Below are positions 36,471 through 44,681 of a stretch of DNA of 64,000 bases, in pieces. Location of the stretch: assembly GCF_007858285.1 (NCBI RefSeq), contig NZ_VFIL01000004.1, positions 372,001 through 436,000 of the forward strand, written 5' to 3'. Positions within the stretch are counted from its first letter, which is position 1, and every line of letters starts with the position of its first letter. A program made the position numbers and the translations under genes. The notes under the pieces are model-generated. The model made no database searches and had not been told where the DNA came from. It saw only the letters and a program-made list of their open reading frames with translations. The DNA is from Pseudomonas brenneri. GTDB lineage: Bacteria > Pseudomonadota > Gammaproteobacteria > Pseudomonadales > Pseudomonadaceae.

Positions 36471-37106
36471 TTAAGCGGGGCGCTTGTCGATCACGGCGTC
36501 GATCAGCCCGTATTCACGCGCGGCCTCGGCACTCATGAAGTTGTCGCGGTTGGTATCGCGCTCGATTTCTTCCAGGGTGTGCCCGCTGTGCTTGGCCATC
36601 AGCGTGTTGAGACGCTCGCGGATAAACAGGATTTCCTTGGCGTGGATCTCGATGTCCGATGCCTGCCCCTGGAAACCGCCCAGTGGCTGGTGAATCATCA
36701 CGCGCGAGTTGGGCAGGCAGAAACGCTTGCCTTCGGCACCGGCTGTCAGCAGGAATGCACCCATGCTGCAGGCCTGGCCAATGCACGTGGTGGATACATT
36801 CGGCTTGATGAACTGCATGGTGTCGTAGATCGACATGCCCGCCGTTACCGAACCGCCTGGGGAGTTGATGTAGAGATGGATGTCCTTGTCCGGGTTTTCC
36901 GCTTCAAGGAACAGCAGTTGCGCACAGATCAGGTTGGCCATGTAGTCCTCTACCGGACCAACCAGAAAGATCACTCGCTCCTTGAGCAGGCGCGAGTAGA
37001 TGTCATAGGCGCGTTCGCCACGAGCAGATTGCTCGACAACCATCGGGACCAGGCCGCCTGCGGCCTGGATATCAGAGTTCTGCTGAATATACGAATTACG
37101 GAACAT
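36471..37106 (-). CDS. clpP: ClpP, proteolytic subunit
   Basis: This 211-residue serine protease has catalytic residues Ser114 (GQACSMGAF), His139 ([10 protein letters not shown]) and Asp188 (DTNRDNFMS), each offset by 17 from the E. coli numbering. It forms the 14-subunit chamber that pairs with ClpX (and ClpA). It lies between tig and clpX in the conserved order. It has an N-terminal propeptide-like stretch before [20 protein letters not shown]. Confidence 0.97.
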   Translation of the reverse strand: MFRNSYIQQNSDIQAAGGLVPMVVEQSARGERAYDIYSRLLKERVIFLVGPVEDYMANLICAQLLFLEAENPDKDIHLYINSPGGSVTAGMSIYDTMQFIKPNVSTTCIGQACSMGAFLLTAGAEGKRFCLPNSRVMIHQPLGGFQGQASDIEIHAKEILFIRERLNTLMAKHSGHTLEEIERDTNRDNFMSAEAAREYGLIDAVIDKRPA

Positions 37107-37198
37107 GCTCTGCAGTTACTCCCAAATAGTCATGTCTTGAATACGCATAAGCCAGCGCGAGGCTGGCTTATGGGTGTATTTTCAAACGAGTTGGACAA

Positions 37199-38509
37199 TC
37201 AGTCGGCTTGTGCTGCTTCAGCCGGCTTGACTGCTTCTTCGTAAGAGACCGCTTTGTCGGTCACCTTAGCCTTCTGCAGAACAGTATCCACAACTTGTTC
37301 TTCCAGCACAACCGAACGGACTTCGTTCAGTTGCTGGTCATTCTTGTAGTACCAAGCCACGACCTGCTCAGGCTCCTGGTAGGCCGAAGCCATTTCCTGG
37401 ATCATTTCGCGAACGCGGTCTTCGTCAGGCTTGAGGTCGAACTGCTTGACCACTTCAGCCACGATCAGGCCCAACACGACACGGCGCTTGGCTTGTTCTT
37501 CGAACAGCTCGGCCGGCAGTTGGTCAGGCTTGATGTTGCCACCAAACTGCTGAACAGCTTGTACGCGCAGGCGATCCACTTCATTGGACAGCAGGGCCTT
37601 AGGCACTTCGATCGGGTTGGCGGCCAGCAGACCGTCCATTACCTGGTTCTTGACCTTGGACTTGATGGCCTGGCGCAGCTCACGCTCCATGTTCTTGCGA
37701 ACTTCGGCGCGGAAACCTTCGATACCGGTTTCCTTGATACCGAACTGGGCGAAGAACTCTTCGTTCAGCTCTGGCAGCTTAGGCTCGGAAACGCTGTTGA
37801 CCGTCACGGTGAACTCGGCAGCTTTGCCAGCCAGGTCCAGGTTTTGGTAGTCAGCAGGGAAAGTCAGGTTCAGGACGCGCTCTTCGCCGGCTTTAGCGCC
37901 AACCAGGCCGTCTTCGAAACCCGGGATCATGCGGTTGGAACCCAGAACCAACTGGGTGCCCTTGGCCGAGCCGCCAGCGAATACTTCGCCGTCAACCTTG
38001 CCCACGAAATCGATGTTCAACTGGTCTTCGTTCTGGGCGGCACGATCGGCCACTTCAAAACGGGTGTTCTGCTTGCGCAGGATTTCCAGCATGTTGTCCA
38101 GGTCGGCATCAGCCACTTCGGCGCTCAGGCGCTCGATTTCGATACCTTCGAAACCAGCCACTTCGAACTCTGGGAACACTTCGAATACGGCAACGTATTC
38201 CAGGTCCTTGCCAGCTTCCAGGGACTTAGGCTCGATGGAAGGCGAACCAGCCGGGTTCAGCTTTTGCTCGACAACAGCTTCGTAGAAGGAAGCCTGGATC
38301 ACGTCGCCTACGGCATCTTGACGCGCATCAGCACCAAAACGGCGCTTGATTTCGCTCATCGGCACTTTGCCTGGACGGAAACCAGCGATCTTGGCCTTCT
38401 GGGCAGTCTGCTGCAGACGCTTGTTGACCGCAGTCTCGATGCGCTCTGCCGGCACGGTGATGCTCATGCGGCGCTCGATAGCAGTAGTATTTTCAACAGA
38501 AACTTGCAT
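37199..38509 (-). CDS. tig: Trigger factor, ribosome-associated chaperone
   Basis: This 436-residue protein starts at the ATG at 38509 ([14 protein letters not shown]), preceded by GAGGAAT. The ribosome-binding domain has the signature [18 protein letters not shown] PPIase (FKBP-like) domain follows at about 160-245 ([21 protein letters not shown]), then the helical C-terminal chaperone domain. It binds nascent chains at the ribosome exit and acts as prolyl isomerase. A palindrome CATAAGCCAGC/GCTGGCTTATG lies in the gap to clpP (37147-37173) and may attenuate read-through. Confidence 0.97.
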   Translation of the reverse strand: MQVSVENTTAIERRMSITVPAERIETAVNKRLQQTAQKAKIAGFRPGKVPMSEIKRRFGADARQDAVGDVIQASFYEAVVEQKLNPAGSPSIEPKSLEAGKDLEYVAVFEVFPEFEVAGFEGIEIERLSAEVADADLDNMLEILRKQNTRFEVADRAAQNEDQLNIDFVGKVDGEVFAGGSAKGTQLVLGSNRMIPGFEDGLVGAKAGEERVLNLTFPADYQNLDLAGKAAEFTVTVNSVSEPKLPELNEEFFAQFGIKETGIEGFRAEVRKNMERELRQAIKSKVKNQVMDGLLAANPIEVPKALLSNEVDRLRVQAVQQFGGNIKPDQLPAELFEEQAKRRVVLGLIVAEVVKQFDLKPDEDRVREMIQEMASAYQEPEQVVAWYYKNDQQLNEVRSVVLEEQVVDTVLQKAKVTDKAVSYEEAVKPAEAAQAD

Positions 38510-38866
38510 GGATATTCCTCGTTGCACAGACGTTAGCCGGCCGTTTCCGACCCAAGAATCAAGGGCATGCATTCTAGTGGGTCAAACTCAAGAAGTCACC
38601 CTACTGAAAACGGGTTAAAAAACAGCAGGCATTTTACAGGTACGAATGCACGAATGCTCCTCGCCCCAGTGACAAATACAGCCAATCACGCCAGGGCTCT
38701 GTGCCAACCCTTCTATATATAGAAGAAGCTGCCAACCATCTCCCCGGCTGCCGACCTTGCACACAAGGCCGACGGGCAGAACGGCATCATCGAGAAACAA
38801 AAATACGACGAAACGCCCCACCCCTGCGACCCAAAACCTGCAGTCGCCGAATACGCAAACCGCTAA
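38510..38866. other. Gap between tig and the tRNA cluster, no gene recognised
   Basis: This stretch should hold the tig promoter on the minus strand. A 68-codon open frame on the minus strand (38615-38821) has no good ribosome site or recognisable similarity and is not called. A short self-complementary AT-rich piece (TTCTATATATAGAA, 38711-38724) stands out but has no clear role. Confidence 0.5.
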
Positions 38867-38904
38867 AACAAAAAAGGCGCCAGACTGTTAAATCTGGCGC
38901 CTTT
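38867..38904 (-). terminator. Terminator after the last tRNA-His
   Basis: On the minus strand AAAGGCGCCAGA-TTTAACAG-TCTGGCGCCTTTTTT, a 12-bp stem with a T run. It is nearly identical to the one at 39165-39202. Confidence 0.92.
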
Positions 38905-38911
38905 CGGAATA

Positions 38912-38987
38912 TGGGGTGGACGAAGGGGATCGAACCCTCGACAACGGGAGTCACAATCCCGTGCTCTACCAACTGAGCTACGCCCAC
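38912..38987 (-). tRNA. tRNA-His (anticodon GTG)
   Basis: This is a 76-base cloverleaf on the minus strand: acceptor GTGGGCG/CGTCCAC, D arm GCTCAGTTGGTAGAGC, anticodon loop ATTGTGA with GTG, T arm GAGGG-TTCGATC-CCCTT, and encoded CCA. Its sequence is identical to the copy at 39209-39284. Confidence 0.97.
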
Positions 38988-39063
38988 CATATTGCGTGAC
39001 AAAGAAGCCAACTGCCTTCTCTGCCGAGCACCAACCCAGCCAATGCAGGGGTGACGCTTTATT

Positions 39064-39148
39064 TGGTGCGGATGAAGAGACTCGAACTCTTACGCCTCGC
39101 GGCGCTGGAACCTAAATCCAGTGTGTCTACCAATTCCACCACATCCGC
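39064..39148 (-). tRNA. tRNA-Leu (anticodon TAG)
   Basis: This is an 85-base class II tRNA on the minus strand: acceptor GCGGATG/CATCCGC, anticodon loop ATTTAGG with TAG, a long variable arm (CGCCGCGAGGCG), T arm with GTTCGAGTC, and encoded CCA. It lies between the two tRNA-His copies. Confidence 0.96.
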
Positions 39149-39164
39149 GGCTTGAAGCTTTTTT

Positions 39165-39202
39165 AAAACAAAGGCGCCAGACCGTTAAATCTGGCGCCTT
39201 TT
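39165..39202 (-). terminator. Internal terminator between tRNA-His and tRNA-Leu
   Basis: On the minus strand GGCGCCAGA-TTTAACGG-TCTGGCGCC is followed by TTTGTTTT. It is nearly identical to the hairpin at 38867-38904, so this may limit read-through into tRNA-Leu and the second tRNA-His. Confidence 0.85.
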
Positions 39203-39208
39203 CAAATA

Positions 39209-39284
39209 TGGGGTGGACGAAGGGGATCGAACCCTCGACAACGGGAGTCACAATCCCGTGCTCTACCAACTGAGCTACGCCCAC
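39209..39284 (-). tRNA. tRNA-His (anticodon GTG), second copy
   Basis: Identical over all 76 bases to the copy at 38912-38987, with the same flanking ATAT sequence and downstream terminator. This points to a duplicated tRNA-plus-terminator block. Confidence 0.97.
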
Positions 39285-39316
39285 CATCTTGCGCTACTTG
39301 TGCCAAAGCTGCCTAA

Positions 39317-39393
39317 TGGCGCACCCGGCAGGACTCGAACCTGCGACCATCCGCTTAGAAGGCGGATGCTCTATCCAGCTGAGCTACGGGCGC
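39317..39393 (-). tRNA. tRNA-Arg (anticodon TCT)
   Basis: This is a 77-base cloverleaf on the minus strand: acceptor GCGCCCG/CGGGTGC, D arm GCTCAGCTGGATAGAGC, anticodon loop CTTCTAA with TCT, T arm CAGG-TTCGAGT-CCTG, and encoded CCA. It is the first gene of the tRNA cluster. Confidence 0.96.
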
Positions 39394-39514
39394 CTGATTA
39401 ATCTGTACTCTTGGAGGACTACAAACTAAATGCTTCCAGCCTTACACAATAAAACGGCTATTGCGCTCGACCTTCTTAACCAGTGCTAGGCTGTGCCCGA
39501 CAAGTGCGACGAAT

Positions 39515-39541
39515 AGTATAGACGCCCCTAGGGGCCGTCAA
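39515..39541 (-). promoter_or_regulatory. Promoter of the tRNA cluster
   Basis: On the minus strand TTGACG (39541-39536) and TATACT (39520-39515) are separated by 15 bases. The spacer includes the 12-base palindrome GCCCCTAGGGGC. It lies about 120 bases upstream of tRNA-Arg. The short spacer is unusual but the boxes are strong. Confidence 0.55.
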
Positions 39542-39673
39542 ATCTTTTTTGAAAAAAATTCATTTTATTTAAGGGGTTAGGGGAATTTGCAGACCAAGCG
39601 CCTTTGCCCTCACGTCCTGGCGTGCGAGAATGCGCGCACTTTTCCTCCCCCTCTCGATGGTTAATCACGCGTA

Positions 39674-40528
39674 ATGACTGCACAACTTATCGACGGCAAA
39701 TCAATCGCCGCCAGCCTGCGCCAGCAGATCGCCAAACGTGTCACCGAGCGTCGCCAGCTTGGCCTGCGCACGCCGGGGCTCGCGGTGATCCTGGTCGGCA
39801 GCGATCCTGCCTCCCAGGTTTATGTCTCGCACAAGCGTAAAGACTGTGAAGAGGTCGGCTTTATTTCCAAGGCCTACGACTTGCCTTCCGACACCACCCA
39901 ACAGGCCCTCACCGACCTGATCGACGGTCTCAACGACGATCCGAACATCGACGGCATCCTGCTGCAATTGCCGCTGCCAGAGCACCTGGACGCCTCCCTG
40001 CTGCTGGAGCGCATCCGCCCCGACAAAGACGTGGACGGCTTCCACCCTTATAACGTCGGTCGCCTGGCCCAGCGCATTCCCCTGCTGCGCCCCTGCACAC
40101 CGAAGGGCATCATGACCCTGCTGGAAAGCACCGGCGTCGACCTGTACGGCCTGGATGCAGTGGTGGTTGGCGCGTCCAACATTGTAGGTCGCCCGATGGC
40201 CATGGAGTTGCTGCTGGCCGGCTGCACTGTGACCGTCACCCACCGCTTCACCAAGGACCTGGCAGGCCACGTCGGGCGTGCCGACCTGGTCGTGGTCGCC
40301 GCGGGCAAGCCAGGCCTGGTCAAGGGCGAGTGGATCAAGGAAGGCGCCATCGTGATCGACGTGGGTATCAACCGTCAGGATGACGGCAAGCTGGTGGGCG
40401 ACGTGGTGTACGAAACCGCCCTGCCCCGCGCCGGATGGATCACCCCGGTACCTGGTGGTGTTGGCCCGATGACTCGTGCATGCCTGCTGGAAAACACGCT
40501 GTACGCAGCCGAAACGTTGCACAGCTAA
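39674..40528 (+). CDS. folD: Bifunctional methylenetetrahydrofolate dehydrogenase/cyclohydrolase
   Basis: This 284-residue enzyme interconverts 5,10-methylene-, methenyl- and 10-formyl-tetrahydrofolate using NADP. It has signatures [15 protein letters not shown] (substrate site with Tyr and Lys), [13 protein letters not shown] and [17 protein letters not shown], then the Rossmann part [18 protein letters not shown] and the C-terminal [18 protein letters not shown]. The length is typical. It diverges from the tRNA cluster and is followed by a strong terminator. Confidence 0.97.
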   Translation: MTAQLIDGKSIAASLRQQIAKRVTERRQLGLRTPGLAVILVGSDPASQVYVSHKRKDCEEVGFISKAYDLPSDTTQQALTDLIDGLNDDPNIDGILLQLPLPEHLDASLLLERIRPDKDVDGFHPYNVGRLAQRIPLLRPCTPKGIMTLLESTGVDLYGLDAVVVGASNIVGRPMAMELLLAGCTVTVTHRFTKDLAGHVGRADLVVVAAGKPGLVKGEWIKEGAIVIDVGINRQDDGKLVGDVVYETALPRAGWITPVPGGVGPMTRACLLENTLYAAETLHS

Positions 40529-40576
40529 AAGGACCCCGCCTTGACGCAATGCTGTTAGGTCACGCCGGGCTTCCTG

Positions 40577-40614
40577 AAAAATCCGCTATCAGATATCTGG
40601 CAGCGGATTTTTTT
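40577..40614 (+). terminator. Rho-independent terminator of folD
   Basis: AAAAATCCGC pairs with GCGGATTTTT and is followed by TT on the plus strand. The A run on the other side lets it also work for the minus-strand small genes, whose last stop codon overlaps it. Confidence 0.85.
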
Positions 40615-40759
40615 ATTCCTGCCCGAGAGATTTGACTTGCTCCCTGTCAACAGGAACAGCACGCCGCGGTTTCCTGAAAATGATGCCTGCGCGCTTAAAG
40701 GCCACACCTATAAGGAGCGTAATCCCCAAACTCCATAACCCTATGATGGTCAGTGCCAT
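40613..40759 (-). CDS. Small membrane protein, 48 residues
   Basis: An ATG at 40759 has GAGGAGG seven bases upstream and opens 48 codons. The N-terminus MALTIIGLWSLGITLLIGVAF is one predicted membrane helix, and the rest is basic (FKRAGIIFRKPRRAVPV). Its start overlaps the end of the 68-codon gene by 10 bases, so translation is probably coupled. No family is recognised. A regulator or subunit of a membrane complex is possible. Confidence 0.6.
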   Translation of the reverse strand: MALTIIGLWSLGITLLIGVAFKRAGIIFRKPRRAVPVDREQVKSLGQE

Positions 40760-40956
40760 ACATCCTCCTCAAGTATTGCCACCACGTACGACACGACGAT
40801 TACAAAAAAACTGACAATCGCCATTGTCGCACTGGCTCTCAGCGCATTGGCATCAACGGCTCCAGCGATCAACAACGTTGTAGTACCCGTCACCATGAAG
40901 CCTGTGCCCACACACAGTAATAAATTGGTCGCCCATCGGATCGTTTTGCCGTTCAT
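40750..40956 (-). CDS. Small membrane protein, 68 residues
   Basis: MNGKTIRWATN is followed by two predicted helices (about 11-33 and 42-63, TMAIVSFFVIVVSYVVAIL) and a short acidic end EEDVWH. AGGGACG precedes the ATG. It overlaps the following 48-codon membrane gene by 10 bases and would be transcribed from the 288-base gap to pbpG. I do not recognise the family. The two genes form a compact membrane-peptide operon between folD and pbpG. Confidence 0.6.
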   Translation of the reverse strand: MNGKTIRWATNLLLCVGTGFMVTGTTTLLIAGAVDANALRASATMAIVSFFVIVVSYVVAILEEDVWH

Positions 40957-41244
40957 CTACGTCCCTGTTTTCAACAACGCCTCCTCAATTCAACGTTAAC
41001 AAAAAGCCCATATCAAAGGCTCTGAGGTTTTTGTATCAGTCCTACACACCCAAGACCGACAGGACCGTTTTTACGGAGCCTTATCGCCAACGCGCTTGCG
41101 CTACAAACCTAACCAATCATCGGCTTACAGCCTTTATTTAAAGGCTCTCTATCAGTTTGTGATCCATACTAATAATATGTAACGTCATTTTTCATAAAAC
41201 CGGCTGCATCCGGTATTTTTCTACCTTTTAGCGAGTTCATCCGC

Positions 41245-42168
41245 GTGAAAATTCATCTTTCTCTCATCAGCCTGTTCTTCGCATTCGCAGGCACTGTCGC
41301 CAACGCCAGTGAAACCACCCTGGCCCCACGGGACACCTCGCAACTGCACATCGCCTCAGGCAGCGCGATGCTGGTGGACTTGCAAACCAACAAAGTCATC
41401 TATTCCAGCAACCCCGACGTGGTCGTACCGATCGCCTCCGTCACCAAGCTGATGACCGGCATGGTGGTGCTGGATGCCAAGCAGAATATGGATGAGTACA
41501 TCTCCATCAACATCAGCGACACCCCGGAAATGAAAGGCGTGTTCTCGCGAGTCAAGCTCAACAGCGAAATGCCGCGCAAGGAAATGCTGCTGATTACCCT
41601 GATGTCCTCGGAAAACCGTGCAGCTGCCAGCCTGGCCCACCATTATCCGGGTGGCTATACGGCGTTTATTGCCGCAATGAACGCCAAGGCCAAGGCCCTG
41701 GGCATGACCAGCACCCGCTATGTCGAGCCCACCGGTCTGTCGATCCATAATGTGTCCACCGCCCGCGACTTGAGCAAGCTGGTCCAGGCCGCGCACAAAT
41801 ATCCGCTGCTCACGCAATTGAGCACCACCAAGGAAAAGACCGTGTCGTTCCGCAAGCCCAGTTACACCCTGGGTTTTTCCAACACCGATCACTTGGTCAA
41901 CCGCGCCAACTGGGATATCAAGCTGACCAAGACCGGTTTCACCAACCAGGCCGGTCACTGCCTGGTGCTGGTGACGAGCATGGGCAACCGCCCAGTGTCG
42001 CTGGTGATCCTCGATGCCTTCGGCAAATTCACGCACTTTGCCGATGCCAGCCGTATTCGCAAGTGGATTGAAACGGGCAAGAGCGGCTCGGTGCCAGATG
42101 TGGCCCTGCAATACAAGGCCGACAAGAACCTCAAGGGCCGCCAGACCGGGGTCGCCCAATCGCACTGA
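41245..42168 (+). CDS. pbpG: D-alanyl-D-alanine endopeptidase (PBP7)
   Basis: This 307-residue protein starts at GTG, with a signal peptide ([20 protein letters not shown]) directing it to the periplasm. Penicillin-binding motifs are S65-V-T-K68 ([10 protein letters not shown]), S122-E-N124 (MSSENRAAA) and KTG (LTKTGFTN). The enzyme cleaves D-Ala-meso-DAP cross-links in peptidoglycan. The 288 bases before the start are AT-rich and hold no gene I can see. Confidence 0.93.
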   Translation: MKIHLSLISLFFAFAGTVANASETTLAPRDTSQLHIASGSAMLVDLQTNKVIYSSNPDVVVPIASVTKLMTGMVVLDAKQNMDEYISINISDTPEMKGVFSRVKLNSEMPRKEMLLITLMSSENRAAASLAHHYPGGYTAFIAAMNAKAKALGMTSTRYVEPTGLSIHNVSTARDLSKLVQAAHKYPLLTQLSTTKEKTVSFRKPSYTLGFSNTDHLVNRANWDIKLTKTGFTNQAGHCLVLVTSMGNRPVSLVILDAFGKFTHFADASRIRKWIETGKSGSVPDVALQYKADKNLKGRQTGVAQSH

Positions 42169-42181
42169 TGTACGACTGACA

Positions 42182-42206
42182 AAAACGGCGCTCTCGAGCG
42201 CCGTTT
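42182..42206. terminator. Terminator between convergent pbpG and the C39-like gene
   Basis: AAACGGCGCT-CTCG-AGCGCCGTTT is a 10-bp perfect stem 14 bases after the pbpG stop and 4 bases after the other stop. T runs on either side are short. Confidence 0.75.
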
Positions 42207-42209
42207 GCG

Positions 42210-42917
42210 TTATGGCTGCTTTGGCCTTTCAGCCATGACCTTGAGTGCCTGTGCCGCCGCCTGTTCCTGGCCGGCCTGGGCGGTGGCGTTGGCGGCCTGC
42301 TGCCACCTCGCCGTATCCAGGTTGACCGGCAACTGGCTCGGACGCTGCACCAGCACCGCCCACTGCCCGGCGCTTTTCCAGGCGGACTCGAAGTCGCTGA
42401 ACGCCACCGGGCGTCGCCGATCCCTGGCGACGCGCAACAACACCGTACTGTTTTGCTGGTTAAAGCCCACCAGTACCGCATAACGCGGCTCGGCCCAGAG
42501 TGTCGAGCCTTCGGTAATCCGCACCATCACCGGATACCCCGCCGCCACCTGCGCCAACAGCGCCGTCAGCCTGGTATCCAGCGGATACACCAACATCCCG
42601 TATTCGCGCGCCAGCACTTGCATGTTGCGCTCAAGGTCGGCTTCCCCACCGGGTAGATGCAATGGCTTATCCAGCAAGCCCGGTGTAATCACAATGCCTT
42701 GTTGCGACAGCATGCTGGCCAGGGCAGCCGGACCGCCCTGGTACGTGTCGCCACGAAACGCCGGCACGCCGTTGAGCTCTACACGTTCGGGCAGGCCCTT
42801 GATTTTTGAAGGTGTGGGATGCCCGGCACACGCGGCCAAGCCAAGGACGCAGGCAGCCACCAGCAAGGAGGCTTTGAGGTTCGACCGTAAACGCAACTTC
42901 TTCACTCTCTTGATCAT
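42210..42917 (-). CDS. C39-peptidase-like lipoprotein lacking the catalytic cysteine
   Basis: Starting at the ATG at 42917 (MIKRVKKLRLR), the product is 235 residues with a lipoprotein signal (VLGLAAC, Cys30). The following domain resembles bacteriocin-processing C39 peptidases: LNGVPAFRGDTYQGGPAALASML aligns (in two parts) with VPFFxQxxYQCGPAALAxxL, and PRYAVLVGFN with the His region HYVVLVGY. The nucleophilic Cys is Gly61 and the His is replaced by Tyr. A C-terminal helical stretch rich in Ala and Gln follows. It is therefore probably a non-catalytic, outer-membrane-attached binding protein. Confidence 0.75.
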   Translation of the reverse strand: MIKRVKKLRLRSNLKASLLVAACVLGLAACAGHPTPSKIKGLPERVELNGVPAFRGDTYQGGPAALASMLSQQGIVITPGLLDKPLHLPGGEADLERNMQVLAREYGMLVYPLDTRLTALLAQVAAGYPVMVRITEGSTLWAEPRYAVLVGFNQQNSTVLLRVARDRRRPVAFSDFESAWKSAGQWAVLVQRPSQLPVNLDTARWQQAANATAQAGQEQAAAQALKVMAERPKQP

Positions 42918-43108
42918 CTGCGGGCTGGGGCGTTGATCATAGGACGCTCTTGGGCCCGGGTATAGCCTTGGGCAGCAGTAAAAAGCCCGGGATAGAGCAA
43001 ACAAGTTGGACGCACACGACCATTGGTCAATAGCACGCAACCGGGAGGCAGCTAGACTGTCCATTGCAAAGACAGTGTGTGCCCTGCACAGGGCAAAAGG
43101 AGGCACTC

Positions 43109-43270
43109 ATGAGCCTGACAACCACGATTTTCCTGTTGGTGCTTGGCTGGCTGGCCGTCGCCGGCGCCATGCTGTGGGGCGTGTTGCGCGTGACCCGCCG
43201 GCACCCTCATCCACAGCCCAAGGCCGAGGCACGCGCCAAGACCCACAAGCCAGTCGCGCATCACGCCTGA
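43109..43270 (+). CDS. Small single-pass membrane protein, 53 residues
   Basis: The ATG at 43109 has AAAGGAGG five bases before it. MSLTTTIFLLVLGWLAVAGAML is one membrane helix, and the remaining 30 residues are basic and His/Pro/Ala-rich (TRRHPHPQPKAEARAK). It lies divergent from the C39-like lipoprotein, with 191 bases between the starts. No known family. Confidence 0.65.
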   Translation: MSLTTTIFLLVLGWLAVAGAMLWGVLRVTRRHPHPQPKAEARAKTHKPVAHHA

Positions 43271-43277
43271 CCGAATC

Positions 43278-43302
43278 CAGGAGCCGGCAAGCCGGCTCCT
43301 GC
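43278..43302. repeat. REP-like hairpin
   Basis: CAGGAGCCGGC-AA-GCCGGCTCCTG is a perfect short palindrome between two convergent genes. It is the same class as the hairpin at 56065-56092 and may act as a 3' end. Confidence 0.8.
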
Positions 43303-43306
43303 AGAT

Positions 43307-44587
43307 CTACGCCACCTGCTTGCGGGCCACCGCAGCCGAAGCCGCCACCATCGCCCGCAGCAACACCGCGCACCCCGCCGCCAGGTCATCGGGTGCGGCG
43401 TTTTCGATTTCGTTATGGCTGATCCCGCCTTCACATGGCACGAATATCATCCCGGCCGGCCCCAACTCAGCGACGAAGATCGCGTCGTGCCCGGCGCCAC
43501 TGACAATATCCATGTTCGACAGGCCCAGGCCATTGGCCGCCTCACGCACGGCATCGACACACCCCTTGTCGAAATACAGCGGCGGGAAGTCAGCGGTAGG
43601 CACCATCTCGAAGCTCAGGCCGTGCTTGGCGCAAGTGTCGTCGATCACCTTACGCACCTGGGCAATCATCGAATCCAGGCGTGCCGGTTCCAGGTGACGG
43701 AAGTCCAGAGTCATGCGTACTTCGCCAGGGATCACATTGCGCGAGCCGGGATAGGCTTGCAGGCACCCCACCGTGCCACAGGCATGGGGCTGATGGCCGA
43801 GTGCGGCAGCGTTGACCGCCGCCACCACTGCCGACGCACCGACCAGGGCGTCCTTGCGCAGGTGCATCGGCGTCGGACCGGCATGCGCCTCGACACCGCG
43901 CAGAGTCAGGTCGAACCATTTCTGGCCGAGCGCTCCCAGCACCACGCCGATGGTTTTGCGTTCATCTTCCAGGATCGGGCCCTGCTCGATATGGGCTTCG
44001 AAGTAAGCCCCAACCTTGTGCCCGCTGACTGGCCGGGAGCCCGCGTAGCCAATCGCGTTCAGCGCATCACCCACCGTGATGCCCTCTGCGTCGGTTTTGG
44101 CCAGCGTGTCTTCAAGGCTGAATTTTTCGGCGAACACCCCGGAGCCCATCATGCAGGGAGGGAAGCGCGAGCCTTCTTCGTTGGTCCATACCACCACTTC
44201 CAGCGGCGCTTCGGTTTCGATCTTCAGGTCATTGAGCGTGCGCAACACCTCCACGCCCGCCAGTACACCGAAGCAGCCATCGAACTTGCCGCCCGTTGGC
44301 TGGGTGTCGATATGGCTGCCGGTCATCACCGGTGGCAATGCCGGATTGCGCCCCGCGCGACGGGCGAAGATATTGCCCACGCCATCGATGGTCACCGTGC
44401 AGCCCGCCGCCTCGCACCACTGCACAAACAGATCGCGAGCCTGGCGGTCGAGGTCGGTCAGGGCCAGGCGACACACGCCGCCCTTGGGCGTGGCGCCGAG
44501 CCTGGCGAGGTCCATCAACGACTGCCACAGGCGGTCACGGTTGATGTGCTGATGGGTGGATTGCAGAACGTCGATGGCAGCGTTCAT
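43307..44587 (-). CDS. Zn-dependent N-carbamoyl amino acid hydrolase (beta-ureidopropionase type)
   Basis: Starting at the ATG at 44587 (MNAAIDVLQS), with GAGGAGA before it, the protein has 426 residues of the M20/hydantoinase-carbamoylase family. Metal-site motifs are TGSHIDTQPTGGKFDG, WTNEEGSRFPP, FEAHIEQGPILE and the C-terminal SGAGHDA...HNE. It would hydrolyse N-carbamoyl-beta-alanine to beta-alanine, CO2 and ammonia, the last step of the reductive pyrimidine path, which fits the neighbouring genes. An L-N-carbamoylase activity cannot be excluded by sequence. It is cotranscribed with the NCS1 permease. Confidence 0.87.
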   Translation of the reverse strand: MNAAIDVLQSTHQHINRDRLWQSLMDLARLGATPKGGVCRLALTDLDRQARDLFVQWCEAAGCTVTIDGVGNIFARRAGRNPALPPVMTGSHIDTQPTGGKFDGCFGVLAGVEVLRTLNDLKIETEAPLEVVVWTNEEGSRFPPCMMGSGVFAEKFSLEDTLAKTDAEGITVGDALNAIGYAGSRPVSGHKVGAYFEAHIEQGPILEDERKTIGVVLGALGQKWFDLTLRGVEAHAGPTPMHLRKDALVGASAVVAAVNAAALGHQPHACGTVGCLQAYPGSRNVIPGEVRMTLDFRHLEPARLDSMIAQVRKVIDDTCAKHGLSFEMVPTADFPPLYFDKGCVDAVREAANGLGLSNMDIVSGAGHDAIFVAELGPAGMIFVPCEGGISHNEIENAAPDDLAAGCAVLLRAMVAASAAVARKQVA

Positions 44588-44631
44588 GGTGATCTCCTCA
44601 GGCAATATTTCTTATGATTGACGCGATCCAA

Positions 44632-44662
44632 CTGTGTGAGCGGGCTTGCTCGCCCCCACAGT
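44632..44662. repeat. Short REP hairpin
   Basis: CTGTGTGAGCG-GGCTTG-CTCGCCCCCACAG between the permease and hydrolase genes. It is imperfect and lies inside the operon, where it could uncouple expression of the two genes. Confidence 0.75.
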
Positions 44663-44681
44663 TGATTGCATTTCACCTCGA

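Noticed and set aside
37147..37173. CATAAGCCAGC...GCTGGCTTATG between tig and clpP as a firm terminator
   Set aside because: The stem is good but no T run follows on the minus strand, so it is only mentioned under tig as a possible attenuator.
38615..38821. 68-codon frame between tig and the tRNA cluster
   Set aside because: No good ribosome site, Cys/Trp-rich mixed composition, no similarity recognised.
38787..39287. Short frames on the minus strand across the tRNA-His genes (starting MVGVAQLVEHGIVTP)
   Set aside because: They are translations of tRNA sequence and its flanks.
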